Assembly: GCF_900199435.1 (NCBI RefSeq)
Contig: NZ_OAML01000003.1
Coordinates: 823,166 to 887,165 of the forward strand
Direction: 5' to 3'
From: Pygmaiobacter massiliensis
Lineage (GTDB): Bacteria; Bacillota; Clostridia; Oscillospirales; Ruminococcaceae
Length of the DNA stretch: 64,000 nt
The translations under genes and the position numbers were made by a program. This document shows positions 1 through 7,253 of the stretch, piece after piece. The notes under the pieces are model-generated. The model had not been told where the DNA came from. It saw only the letters and a list, made by a program, of their open reading frames with translations, and did no database searches. The first letter of the stretch is position 1; the number at the start of each line of letters is the position of its first letter.

Positions 1-497
1 TTTACAAGATTGCCGCCGTCAAGGCAGGTTAAAACGGAAAGACCGAGGAAAGACACTGCAAACAGTTCAGATGGGCCGAACTTCAGTGCCACAGCCGAAA
101 GCTGCGGGCTGATGAGTGCCATTGCGAAAGCAGCGACCAGGCCGCCGAAAGCAGAGCCAATCAGCGATACGCCGAGGGCCTTGCCGGCTTCACCGCGCTG
201 TGCCATGGGGTAACCGTCAAAGGTTGTCGGCGCGTTGGACGGGGTGCCCGGGATTTTAAACAGAATTGCTGTGATGCCGCCGCCTGTGATGGCTGCGCAG
301 TACACTGCAACCAGAAAAGCGATAGCGACAATCGGTTTCATGGAATAAGCAAACGGCAGTGCCAGCGCAACTGCCATAGATGCCGAAACACCCGGCATTG
401 CGCCAAAGATAACACCAAGGCAGGTGCCGCAAAGGATAAACAAAAAAGTTGCGGGCTGAAAGACGATGCCAAAGCCCATTGTCAAGGTTTGTAACAT
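1..497 (-). CDS. tctA: Tripartite tricarboxylate transporter large permease TctA (N-terminal part, cut by window edge)
   Basis: This is the amino-terminal part (about 165 residues) of the 12-helix permease subunit of a TTT-family secondary carboxylate transporter; the rest lies beyond base 1. The start ATG at 495-497 follows AGGAGGGGCTGAT. The translation begins MLQTLTMGFGIVFQP and shows the conserved TctA signatures GAMPGVSASM near residue 35 and GIPGTPSNAPTTFDGYPMA-like (here KIPGTPSNAPT) near residue 80. It lies 12 bases downstream of tctB and is the third gene of a leftward tctC-tctB-tctA operon. In the membrane it would move a carboxylate captured by TctC, driven by an ion gradient. Substrate (citrate, tartrate, other) cannot be read from sequence. 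Confidence 0.92.
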   Translation of the reverse strand, partial: MLQTLTMGFGIVFQPATFLFILCGTCLGVIFGAMPGVSASMAVALALPFAYSMKPIVAIAFLVAVYCAAITGGGITAILFKIPGTPSNAPTTFDGYPMAQRGEAGKALGVSLIGSAFGGLVAAFAMALISPQLSAVALKFGPSELFAVSFLGLSVLTCLDGGNLV

Positions 498-509
498 ATC
501 AGCCCCTCC

Positions 510-1019
510 TTAAAACGTCAGCGCGGTTTCCAGCATCAACGCAAATTCGCGGAAGATACCAACGCCGCGCGGCAGCATGATGCTGAGCCCGAGATAGAAA
601 AGTACGAACAAGAGTGCTGTGATAAGCAGGCTGAGAATAAAGCTGCGCCCAATCCGCTTTTCGCCCAACAGGCGAGAGTAGCTCATGAGAAACAAAAGAC
701 AGGTGGGGATAAACCCAAGATACCCAAGCAAAACGGAAAGCACCATAACCAGGATAATGCCGATAAACAGCTTGCTGGTAAAAAAGGCTTTCAGCGATTG
801 TGCGGTAAGCTTTTTCTCTTGCGGAACCTCTTTGAGGTCGCGGATGATTTTGTAGAGATTAACGACCAACAGGATGCAGAGCAAAGCCAAAATAATTTGC
901 GGCCACTGTTCTGCGCCCAGCTCGTTTGCGCCGGATTTGGGCAGTGCAACCCCAATGTAAAAATAGCAATAGCCGAAGAAAATCAGCATTGCCAGATTGA
1001 AAATAAGTTCAATCGTCAT
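510..1019 (-). CDS. tctB: Tripartite tricarboxylate transporter small permease TctB
   Basis: A 169-residue protein with four hydrophobic stretches, the size and layout of the small 4-TM subunit TctB. It begins MTIELIFNLAMLIFFGYCYFY and has a charged cytoplasmic loop around residues 60-80 before the next helices. It sits between tctC and tctA, separated from tctC by a strong hairpin and from tctA by 12 bases. TctB sequences are poorly conserved, so the call rests on size, topology and operon order as much as on similarity. Its partner TctA forms the transport channel. Confidence 0.88.
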   Translation of the reverse strand: MTIELIFNLAMLIFFGYCYFYIGVALPKSGANELGAEQWPQIILALLCILLVVNLYKIIRDLKEVPQEKKLTAQSLKAFFTSKLFIGIILVMVLSVLLGYLGFIPTCLLFLMSYSRLLGEKRIGRSFILSLLITALLFVLFYLGLSIMLPRGVGIFREFALMLETALTF

Positions 1020-1047
1020 GGTTCTTACTCACTTTCCTTTACAGCAC

Positions 1048-1070
1048 GGGGGCTTCCAACGGAAGCCCCC
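1048..1070 (-). promoter_or_regulatory. Intercistronic hairpin between tctC and tctB
   Basis: Perfect 10-bp inverted repeat GGGGGCTTCC / GGAAGCCCCC with a 3-base loop, between the tctC stop and the tctB ribosome binding site. No T-run follows on the minus strand, so it is more likely an mRNA 3'-end stabiliser for tctC or a processing site than a full terminator. Equivalent hairpins follow most binding-protein genes in this window. Confidence 0.75.
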
Positions 1071-1089
1071 TCTTTGCTGCAATTACAGA

Positions 1090-2097
1090 TTATTTGCTGA
1101 TTTCTGCAACCAGTTTTTCGAGGTCGGCGGTGTCAGCAGCCCAGGTAGCGGTAAAGTCCGCAGTGTTCTGCCAGCCGGGACGCTGGTCGAGACCCTGAGA
1201 AGCGGCCCAGTTCTGGAAATCAGAGCTGGCGACTGCTTTTTCAGCAGCGGCTTCAAAGGCTGCAATGGCTTCTGCCGGGGTGCCGTTTGCGCAGAAGATG
1301 CCACGGTACGGGCCATAGTAGCAATCGATGCCGAGGTCGCCCGCAGATTCGCAGTCTTTAAAAGCATTCATCGTCATACGGTTTTCGCTGCAAATCAGGA
1401 TTGGCTTTACGTCGCCGGATTCCACAAGTGCCTGAATTTCAGCGGGGCCAACAACTGCAAGAGAGATATGGCCAGCCATAACGTCACTGTTAAGCTGTGC
1501 GCCTTCGGTGTAAGCAACGGCTTCTACATCGCCGTTGAACGCCTGCTGTACGCAAACGCCGTCAAGGCCGGTGATGGACATGCAACCCGCTTTTACTTTG
1601 CCGGGATTGGCTTTGATGTACTCCTGCAGTTCTGCAAAAGTGTTATAGGGCGAGTTTTTGCCGGTTACGATAACGTTGGTGTCGTGTACCAAACGAACTA
1701 CCGGAGTAATGCCGCCTTTTACATCGGTGGTGGCAGCGCCGGTCAGCTGCGCAAGCAGCGGGCTCTGGGTGCAAAGCAGCCAGGTGTAGCCGTCTGCCGG
1801 TTGTTGCATGGCGTACTCTACACCGGTGGTGCCGCCTGCGCCGGTTTTATTGTTGATGACGACCTTAACACCGATCTCTTTTTCAAGTGCCGCCGCAAAG
1901 GTGCGAAGTGTGGTATCCGCGCCGCCGCCAGCGCCCCACGGGCAAACAATTTCGATGTTGCGTTCAAATTTCCATGCGGGGGCTTCTGCTGCGCCGGAAC
2001 CGGATGCTGCCGGTGCCGCAGAGGAAGCGCTGCTGCCGCAAGCCGCCAAAGAAAGTGCCATGGTCAGCGAAAGCGCCAGTGCCAAAAACTTTTTCAT
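1090..2097 (-). CDS. tctC: TctC/Bug-family tricarboxylate-binding lipoprotein
   Basis: Extracytoplasmic solute receptor of the TTT transporter, 335 residues. The start at 2097 (MKKFLALALS) is chosen because AAAAGGAGAG lies just upstream; the open frame extends 16 codons further without support. It has a lipoprotein signal peptide with lipobox LAAC (Cys20), then a Ser/Ala/Gly linker. The mature part shows the Bug-family motif CPWGAGGGADTTLR (about residues 57-70), the usual PxxxGGxxDxxxR signature, and NNKTGAGGTTGVEY around residue 85, which forms the ligand pocket. First gene of the leftward tctCBA operon; promoter at 2183-2212. Confidence 0.93.
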   Translation of the reverse strand: MKKFLALALSLTMALSLAACGSSASSAAPAASGSGAAEAPAWKFERNIEIVCPWGAGGGADTTLRTFAAALEKEIGVKVVINNKTGAGGTTGVEYAMQQPADGYTWLLCTQSPLLAQLTGAATTDVKGGITPVVRLVHDTNVIVTGKNSPYNTFAELQEYIKANPGKVKAGCMSITGLDGVCVQQAFNGDVEAVAYTEGAQLNSDVMAGHISLAVVGPAEIQALVESGDVKPILICSENRMTMNAFKDCESAGDLGIDCYYGPYRGIFCANGTPAEAIAAFEAAAEKAVASSDFQNWAASQGLDQRPGWQNTADFTATWAADTADLEKLVAEISK

Positions 2098-2182
2098 GAT
2101 TTTCTCTCCTTTTAATATTGTTGTGGTAATTAGCCGGGAAGGCAAGATGTTTAGTTTTCGCTAAGAACATCTCTTTGCCACA

Positions 2183-2212
2183 AGTATAGCCGCCCCGAAA
2201 AAAGAATTGCAA
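2183..2212 (-). promoter_or_regulatory. Probable sigma-A promoter of tctCBA with flanking direct repeats
   Basis: On the minus strand TTGCAA (2212-2207), an 18-base spacer and TATACT (2188-2183), about 85 bases before tctC. The heptamer AAATGCA occurs at 2211-2217, touching the -35, and again at 2233-2239, 22 bases apart (two helical turns), a possible operator for an unidentified regulator. The -35 and -10 matches are direct observation; the operator role is inference. Confidence 0.6.
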
Positions 2213-2547
2213 ATGCATAAACTGCACTTACCAAATGCAAGTAAGGCATAGCGATTGTCTGCGCTCTTTAAAGACCAACAGCGTGGCTGGTGCTGGCATT
2301 TTTGCACCTTTTACCTGCGCGAAGCCGCCTTTGGCTGCCGCGATAACTGACGGCTACAGACGAAGTTTTGCACCGACGATGCTTCGGATACAATATAAAA
2401 CAGCAAAAATATTTGGTCAATCTGCCAGAGAAGTTTTTCATCATTCCGCAAAAGGACGTTAAGAAATGGGAAGCTTTTTCAGAAACATCTTAAATCTTTT
2501 TAAGACATTTTTATTTGGGTGTAAACAATGTATGGTATAATAAGTAT

Positions 2548-2643
2548 AACAGTCTAGATACTCCCTCTCGCTTACGTTGCTGCCACAGCGAAAACGGGAC
2601 CTCCTCAAAAGCCCCGCCGCTCAAATTTGCGGCGGGTTTTTTG
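2548..2643 (+). ncRNA. Candidate small RNA with anti-Shine-Dalgarno motif
   Basis: An extended -10 promoter (TGG followed by TATAAT, 2533-2541) precedes about 95 bases without an open frame, ending in a textbook terminator at 2613-2642. The transcript would contain TCCCTC, a small TCGCT/AGCGA stem, and a single-stranded ACCTCCTC at about 2600-2607 that is complementary to ribosome binding sites. The element lies in the 680-base gap between divergent tctC and the C26 hydrolase gene; the remaining part of that gap (2240-2530) shows nothing I recognise. Function unknown; alternatively it is just the far upstream leader of the hydrolase gene. Confidence 0.45.
2613..2642 (+). terminator. Rho-independent terminator of the small-RNA candidate
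   Basis: Perfect 8-bp GC stem CCCGCCGC / GCGGCGGG (2613-2620 with 2629-2636), 8-base loop and TTTTTT. It isolates the upstream candidate RNA from the promoter at 2677. Confidence 0.85.
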
Positions 2644-2676
2644 ATGTCCGGTCTCGGCAAAAGTTTTAAATCGTGG

Positions 2677-2705
2677 TTGCATTTTCTTTGGCGCGGCAGT
2701 ATAAT
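2677..2705 (+). promoter_or_regulatory. Sigma-A promoter for the C26 hydrolase leader
   Basis: TTGCAT (2677-2682), 17-base spacer, perfect TATAAT (2700-2705). Transcription should start near 2711, directly in front of an attenuator hairpin. Confidence 0.75.
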
Positions 2706-2713
2706 GTTGGGCA

Positions 2714-2758
2714 AGACAAAGGCGTCTGTTCGGTAAAAGAACAGGTGCCTTTATTTTT
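2714..2758 (+). promoter_or_regulatory. Attenuator: hexaloop hairpin AGAC-AAAGGC-GTCT overlapping a terminator
   Basis: Two mutually exclusive folds can be read. Fold 1 is a 4-bp hairpin AGAC/GTCT (2714-2717 with 2724-2727) with hexaloop AAAGGC. Fold 2 is a 14-bp terminator, 2718-2731 with 2739-2752 (two G-U pairs), followed by ATTTTTTTATTT. The small hairpin would destroy the terminator stem. The hexaloop has A at position 1 and G at position 4, as reported for RNA targets of ANTAR-domain antiterminators; only one such hairpin is visible here, while ANTAR targets normally have two. It lies about 30 bases ahead of the hydrolase start and shares its module with 3546-3654. Confidence 0.65.
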
Positions 2759-2779
2759 TTATTTGGGAGGGATGTCGGT

Positions 2780-3514
2780 GTGAGACCTACGATAGGCTTG
2801 ACCCCGCTTTATGACGAAGAAAAGCAGAGCTTTTGGATGCTGCCCGGTTACTTAGAAATCTTAGAGCAGTGCGGAGCGGCCCCGATGATTTTACCGCTGA
2901 CGGCAAACACCGAAGTGTTAGAAGCCTGCTTTGCCCTTTGCGACGGCCTGCTCCTTACCGGAGGGCAAGACGTAGCTCCGTCATTTTATGGTGCGGAAAT
3001 GCAAGAAACATGTGGGGCTGTTTGCCCCTCGCGCGACGCAATGGAAGCGGAATTGCTGCGTCGCGCATTGGCAATGAATTGCCCGGTACTGGGCGTTTGC
3101 AGGGGACTTCAATTTTTGAACGCTGCACTGGGCGGCACGCTTTATCAGGATTTGCCCACCGAGCGACGAAGCACCGTAGAGCACCATATGGCACCGCCTT
3201 ACGACCGGGCGGTACATAAGGTGACGGTTGTGGCAGATACGCTGCTGAGCGAAATTTTGCAGAAAAAAGAGCTGGGCGTAAACAGCTACCATCACCAGGG
3301 AATCAGTAAACTGGCACCCGCCCTGCGTGAGATGGCGCACGCGGCGGACGGATTGATAGAAGCCGCATATCTGCCGGAAAAGCGCTTTGTAGCAGGGGTG
3401 CAATGGCACCCGGAGTTTGCTTTTCGCAAAGATCCCGATAGCGTAAAACTGGCGCAGGCTTTTGTAAATGCGTGCGCTGAGAACCGTCAAAAAAAATATT
3501 GCAGCAGGTATTGA
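2780..3514 (+). CDS. Class I glutamine amidotransferase-like gamma-glutamyl hydrolase (peptidase C26, PuuD-like)
   Basis: A 244-residue cytosolic enzyme starting at GTG 2780 behind GGGAGGG. It matches the family that hydrolyses gamma-glutamyl bonds such as gamma-glutamyl-GABA, releasing glutamate. The nucleophile elbow GVCRGLQFLNAALGG carries Cys107, and the catalytic His210 and Glu212 are in GVQWHPEF. LLTGGQDVAPSFYG near residues 58-71 is the family's glycine-rich oxyanion region. Full length. It is preceded by an attenuator of the same type as the next operon's and its stop codon overlaps that operon's -35 box, so both probably belong to one nitrogen-scavenging response (inference). The actual gamma-glutamyl substrate is unknown; no puuABC genes are nearby. 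Confidence 0.85.
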   Translation: MRPTIGLTPLYDEEKQSFWMLPGYLEILEQCGAAPMILPLTANTEVLEACFALCDGLLLTGGQDVAPSFYGAEMQETCGAVCPSRDAMEAELLRRALAMNCPVLGVCRGLQFLNAALGGTLYQDLPTERRSTVEHHMAPPYDRAVHKVTVVADTLLSEILQKKELGVNSYHHQGISKLAPALREMAHAADGLIEAAYLPEKRFVAGVQWHPEFAFRKDPDSVKLAQAFVNACAENRQKKYCSRY

Positions 3515-3539
3515 CAAAGCAAAAAGTGGACATTATAAT
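3511..3539 (+). promoter_or_regulatory. Consensus sigma-A promoter of the amino-acid ABC operon
   Basis: TTGACA (3511-3516), 17-base spacer, TATAAT (3534-3539): a perfect consensus. The TGA of TTGACA is the stop codon of the preceding hydrolase gene. Start of transcription near 3546, at the first base of terminator stem 1. Confidence 0.85.
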
Positions 3540-3545
3540 AAATCC

Positions 3546-3593
3546 AACATCAAAGGCGATGGCATATTTCGTGCTCGCGTTTGATGTTTTTTT
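3546..3593 (+). terminator. Leader attenuator 1: hexaloop hairpin overlapping terminator 1
   Basis: Terminator stem AACATCAAAGGCGA (3546-3559) pairs with TCGCGTTTGATGTT (3575-3588), with one G-G mismatch, then T7 (3587-3593). Its 5' arm contains the alternative hairpin CATC-AAAGGC-GATG (3548-3561, 4 bp, hexaloop AAAGGC), which cannot coexist with the terminator. Situated at the very start of the transcript. The 15-mer CATCAAAGGCGATGG is repeated exactly in attenuator 2. Confidence 0.75.
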
Positions 3594-3602
3594 ACCCTCT
3601 GT

Positions 3603-3654
3603 GCGGCATCAAAGGCGATGGATTATAAAAAGCCATCCTTTGGTGCCGCTTTTT
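3603..3654 (+). terminator. Leader attenuator 2: second copy of hexaloop hairpin overlapping terminator 2
   Basis: A 17-bp stem, 3603-3621 with 3633-3649 (one G-U pair, a two-base CG bulge at 3616-3617), followed by T5 (3650-3654). The 5' arm again holds CATC-AAAGGC-GATG (3607-3620). Two successive terminators between a consensus promoter and the gene at 3702 mean strong default repression with antitermination as the probable switch. Two hexaloop hairpins with A1 and G4 resemble an ANTAR-regulator target (known for nitrogen genes in Clostridia); assignment is inference. Confidence 0.75.
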
Positions 3655-3701
3655 AGTACAGGGGAAACAGAGCTTTTATAGAGGAAAGGGAGAGAATGAG
3701 T

Positions 3702-4520
3702 ATGAAAAAATATCTTGCATGGGCAGCTGCGCTACTGATGGCAGCCAGCCTCGCCGGATGCGGCAGCACAGCAACAAGCAGTTCTGCAGCAAGCAAGGCA
3801 GAAAGCGGAACGGGAACCGCTTCTTCTGCCGCAGCAAAAAGTGACAAAGTGTGGATTATTACAACCGATACCGCATTTATGCCGTTTGAGTATACCGACG
3901 AAAGCGGGAAGTTCGTTGGTATCGACGTGGATATTCTGGAAGCGGTTGCAAAAGACCAGGGCTTTGCATATGATTTACAGTCGATTGGCTGGGATGGCGC
4001 CGTTGCCGCAGTGCAGTCCGGGCAGGCCGATGCCATTATTGCGGGTGCATCTATTAAGCAGGAACGCATTGATTCCGGCTGGGTGTTTTCTGAAGGCTAT
4101 TACAATGCCACCCAGACCATTGCAGTGGCAGCGGATTCTAACATTGCAAAATGGGAAGATTTGAGCGGCAAAAATGTAGCTGTGAAAAACGGCACCATCG
4201 GCTGCGATTATGCCGAGAGTATGAAGGATAAGTACGGATTTACCGTAACCAAATTTGAGGATTCCCCGACCATGTATCAGGATGTCATCGCGGGCAACTC
4301 GGTGGCATGCTTTGACGATACACCGGTTATGGCAGCTAACATCAAGCAGCATGGCCTTGCTTTGAAAATTCCGGATGGATTTGAAAACGAGGGTGCACCT
4401 TATGGCTTTGCCATTATGAACAAAGACAATCAGGTGCTATTGGATATGTTTAACGCCGGCCTTGCTAACATTAAAGCAAATGGCACCTATGACAAAATTC
4501 TTGAAAAATATTTAGGCTAG
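3702..4520 (+). CDS. Glutamine-type amino-acid ABC transporter, substrate-binding lipoprotein
   Basis: A 272-residue SBP family-3 protein. I choose ATG 3702 (MKKYLAWAAA) because AAGGGAG lies 9 bases upstream; ATG 3696 would leave only 3 bases. Lipobox LAGC (Cys20) and a Ser/Ala linker to about residue 45 anchor it outside the membrane. The mature domain has the family pattern TAFMPFEYTDESGKFVGIDV (about 55-74), the QSGQADAIIAG loop, and GKNVAVKNGTIG at the lobe hinge. First gene of a three-gene polar amino-acid ABC operon; glutamine or a related amino acid is likely. Expression is expected to depend on read-through of two leader terminators. Confidence 0.9.
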   Translation: MKKYLAWAAALLMAASLAGCGSTATSSSAASKAESGTGTASSAAAKSDKVWIITTDTAFMPFEYTDESGKFVGIDVDILEAVAKDQGFAYDLQSIGWDGAVAAVQSGQADAIIAGASIKQERIDSGWVFSEGYYNATQTIAVAADSNIAKWEDLSGKNVAVKNGTIGCDYAESMKDKYGFTVTKFEDSPTMYQDVIAGNSVACFDDTPVMAANIKQHGLALKIPDGFENEGAPYGFAIMNKDNQVLLDMFNAGLANIKANGTYDKILEKYLG

Positions 4521-4534
4521 CGACTGAGTGAAGT

Positions 4535-4580
4535 CAAAAGGCGCACGGCAAAACCCTCTGGGTGTCCTGTGCGCCTTTTG
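4535..4580 (+). promoter_or_regulatory. Intercistronic hairpin after the binding-protein gene
   Basis: CAAAAGGCGCAC / GTGCGCCTTTTG (12 bp, extended by a G-U and a G-C pair), 15 bases after the binding-protein stop, followed by CTTTTCG. Probably an mRNA stabiliser or partial terminator setting the ratio of binding protein to permease. Confidence 0.75.
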
Positions 4581-4618
4581 CTTTTCGCTGATACCACCAA
4601 GAAAGGAGGACCTCTGCC

Positions 4619-5284
4619 ATGGTAAAGATTGTTCAAGTCTATGGCGGTATGTTGATGACGGCTATGGGGCAGACATTGCTGCTTGCGCTGTTATCGCTAT
4701 TTTTCGCATCTATCCTTGGGCTTGTTTTCGGCATGTTGAAAGTAGTGCCGAATAAAGTATGTAATTTTATTGGTATGGTGTATGTGGACGCGATTCGCGG
4801 ATGGCCGCTTATCGTACTCGCATTTTTTGTTTATTTTACCTTTCCGGCATTTGTACAGGGGCTGGGCTATCGCAGCTTTCGCCTTACGAGTTTGCAGGCC
4901 GGAACCATTGCGCTTGCACTGAACTGCGGCGCATATATGGCTGAAATTATCCGCGCCGGTATTCAAAGCGTAGACGGCGGTCAGATGGAGGCTGCACGAA
5001 GTCTGGGGCTTCCTTACATTACAAGCATGCGCAAAGTAGTGTTGCCGCAAGCGGTGCGTACCATGATACCCAGTATCATCAACCAGTTTATCATCACTTT
5101 AAAAGATACGTCGATTTTATCCGCGATCGGGTTTCCCGAGCTGACCAATGCCACAAAAACCATTGTGGCCAATACGATGAATACCCAAGGATGGATGGTA
5201 GCCGGGCTGATGTATATGGTAGTAATTATATTGCTTAGTAAGCTGTCAGGCTACATAGAAAGAAGGGTAAGGTATGCACAGTAA
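4619..5284 (+). CDS. Polar amino-acid ABC transporter permease
   Basis: A 221-residue inner-membrane subunit of the HisMQ/GlnP type. Start ATG 4619 is preceded by AAGAAAGGAGG. About five hydrophobic segments are visible, and the EAA loop that contacts the ATPase is [26 protein letters not shown] (about 120-145), the hallmark of this family, preceded by [15 protein letters not shown]. Only one permease gene is present, so it would work as a homodimer. It overlaps the ATPase gene by 11 bases, indicating translational coupling. Confidence 0.92.
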   Translation: MVKIVQVYGGMLMTAMGQTLLLALLSLFFASILGLVFGMLKVVPNKVCNFIGMVYVDAIRGWPLIVLAFFVYFTFPAFVQGLGYRSFRLTSLQAGTIALALNCGAYMAEIIRAGIQSVDGGQMEAARSLGLPYITSMRKVVLPQAVRTMIPSIINQFIITLKDTSILSAIGFPELTNATKTIVANTMNTQGWMVAGLMYMVVIILLSKLSGYIERRVRYAQ

Positions 5285-6011
5285 TGTGAAAATTTCGGTG
5301 CAAGGTCTGAAAAAGAGCTTTGAAAAGCTGGAAGTGCTGAAGAATATTACGCTGGATATCACCGAAGGGGAAGTGGTAGTGCTGTTGGGCCCATCTGGCA
5401 GCGGTAAATCGACTTTTCTTCGCTGCCTCAACCAGCTGGAAACCGTTACCGATGGCACCATACTGGTAGACGACACCGACATCACCGCAAAGCACACAGA
5501 TATGAATCAGGTACGTGAAAGTGTAGGGATGGTTTTTCAGCACTTCAATCTCTTTCATCATCTCACGGTATTAGAGAATATGACTCTTGCTCCGGTGCAG
5601 CTGAAAAAAGCAAATCGGCATCAGGCAGAGCAAACCGCCTTGCAGTTGTTGCAGCGGGTAGGCCTTGCAGATAAAGCGACAGTGCGCCCAGCACAACTTT
5701 CCGGTGGACAAAAACAGCGTGTGGCAATTGCCCGTGCGCTTTGTATGCAGCCCGACATTATGCTTTTTGATGAGCCAACCAGCGCGCTCGATCCCGAAAT
5801 GGTGGGTGAAGTGCTGGCTGTTATGAAAAATCTGGCACGCGCGGGCATGACGATGGTGGTAGTAACTCATGAAATCGGCTTTGCGCGCGAAGTGGCAGAC
5901 CGAGTGATTTTTATGGAAGGCGGGTATATTATAGAGCAGGGCGCCGCAAAAGAAGTGATTGATCATCCCCATGAGCCACGCACTGTCGACTTTTTAAGTA
6001 AAGTACTGTAA
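5274..6011 (+). CDS. Polar amino-acid ABC transporter ATP-binding protein (GlnQ-like)
   Basis: A 245-residue ATPase energising amino-acid import. Walker [10 protein letters not shown] (39-47), Q-loop VFQHFNLF, signature [15 protein letters not shown] and Walker [20 protein letters not shown] are all intact, as is the switch His in VVTHEIGFA. The LDPEMVGEV sequence after Walker B is typical of amino-acid importers. Last gene of the operon that starts at 3702; terminator at 6054-6090. Confidence 0.93.
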   Translation: MHSNVKISVQGLKKSFEKLEVLKNITLDITEGEVVVLLGPSGSGKSTFLRCLNQLETVTDGTILVDDTDITAKHTDMNQVRESVGMVFQHFNLFHHLTVLENMTLAPVQLKKANRHQAEQTALQLLQRVGLADKATVRPAQLSGGQKQRVAIARALCMQPDIMLFDEPTSALDPEMVGEVLAVMKNLARAGMTMVVVTHEIGFAREVADRVIFMEGGYIIEQGAAKEVIDHPHEPRTVDFLSKVL

Positions 6012-6053
6012 GTGTGGTATACTAAAATAAACCCTCTTACCTTATATAATAAC

Positions 6054-6090
6054 AAAAAGCGCCAGCACTGCAAAGTACCGGCGCTTTTTT
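6054..6090 (+). terminator. Terminator of the amino-acid ABC operon
   Basis: AAAAAGCGCC (6054-6063) pairs with GGCGCTTTTTT (6080-6090). The A-run on the left makes it usable in both directions. The following 125 bases up to the AraC gene hold nothing else I recognise. Confidence 0.8.
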
Positions 6091-6217
6091 ATGATGCGTT
6101 TATCAGATAATATGGGATTTATCTGATCTGACTCAACATTGTAGAGGTTTGTTGAGGCGGATTACTTTTTGTGCAGGTAGAGGCATCTGTAAACAAACAC
6201 ATATCTAATAGGCTTTT

Positions 6218-7135
6218 CTACTTTTCCAAACATTGCTCTTTGCGTGCTGCCAAGCGATATTGCAGCGGCGTGCAGCCTTTTTCACGGCGGAAAGAATCCG
6301 TATAATGGCTCTGGCTACCGAACCCGACTTCCGCGGCAATTTGCGCAATGCTGTGTTCGGTTTCGCGCAGCAATCGGGCACTCTGCTCAATACGGTATTG
6401 AATCAAATATTGAAACAGCGTTTGCCCAGTGGCTTTGCGAAAATAGCGACTGCACTCGCTGCGGCTGAGCCCGGCCTTTTTTGCAAGCTCGGCAAGAGTC
6501 AGCGGCTGCGCGTAGTGCTGCTCTATAAAACCTAAAATTAGCTTTAGTCGAAGGGAAGCGTCGCTTTGCCCAGCATCCGGCAAAGGCAACAGCGCAACCA
6601 GTACAGCCCAAATCTCCAAAAGTTCTGCGCGGCAGCGCAGCTCAAACCCGCAGGGCTGGCTTTGGCAAAGCTGCCACAGGTGTAAAAGCCTGTGCAAAAT
6701 GTCTTGTTGTGCAGGTGCTTCAGGGCGTAGCTCAAAGCCGGAAATACCGCCGTTTTCTAAAACTGGGGCGAAATAACGTGACCAAAGCAGTTCGTCATCA
6801 GCCGAGCAAAGGGTGTGCAGCGGCAGATCAATGCAAAGGAAAACCGCCTCGTCACAGTCTAACGGAAACGAGCGGTGCACAATCCCAGAGTTGATCCAAA
6901 GCCCACCACCTTCGTGGACAAAAAAGCGATGTTTTTCCAGCTGAAATTCTACACTGCCGGACAAAACCATGCAAAACTGCGTTTCAATATGCCAATGCCA
7001 GTTGACCGAATCATAAGCGCCTTGCCTGAATTCCATTAAGTAGGCACTGAATCCCAGGCCTTTTACTGGCTGGGGCACCAACTCTTGCTGGTTGCTCAGA
7101 AGGTGCAGCGGCACCGGGCAGGTGTTGTTTTTCAT
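6218..7135 (-). CDS. AraC-family transcriptional regulator with cupin sensor domain
   Basis: A 305-residue regulator. Start 7135 (MKNNTCPVPLHLL) is chosen because AAGGAG is 7 bases upstream; the frame is open 52 codons further but without signals. Residues 1-150 form a cupin-like ligand domain (HWHIETQFCMVLSGSVEFQ). The C-terminal 100 residues hold two helix-turn-helix motifs: LTLAELAKKAGLSRSECSRYF and IAQIAAEVGFGSQSHYTDSFR followed by GCTPLQYR, the AraC signature. It is divergent from the EamA permease gene and probably controls it and itself. Ligand unknown. Confidence 0.88.
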   Translation of the reverse strand: MKNNTCPVPLHLLSNQQELVPQPVKGLGFSAYLMEFRQGAYDSVNWHWHIETQFCMVLSGSVEFQLEKHRFFVHEGGGLWINSGIVHRSFPLDCDEAVFLCIDLPLHTLCSADDELLWSRYFAPVLENGGISGFELRPEAPAQQDILHRLLHLWQLCQSQPCGFELRCRAELLEIWAVLVALLPLPDAGQSDASLRLKLILGFIEQHYAQPLTLAELAKKAGLSRSECSRYFRKATGQTLFQYLIQYRIEQSARLLRETEHSIAQIAAEVGFGSQSHYTDSFRREKGCTPLQYRLAARKEQCLEK

Positions 7136-7253
7136 CCGATACTCCTTAAATACGCAATATTCTGATAAATTTTTGGGACTATTATGATATACTTTGCTGC
7201 TTTTTCTCAATATACTAAAATTAACAAGAAAAAGCAATAAGGGGTAACTACAA

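Noticed and set aside
997-2115. Long plus-strand ORF (372 codons) opposite tctC
   Set aside because: Antisense shadow of tctC; its translation is low-complexity and has no ribosome binding site or domain.
3548-3620. Guanidine-II (mini-ykkC) riboswitch as explanation for the tandem hairpins
   Set aside because: That class has two hairpins with ACGA/ACGG loops; here both loops are the hexamer AAAGGC and each overlaps a terminator.
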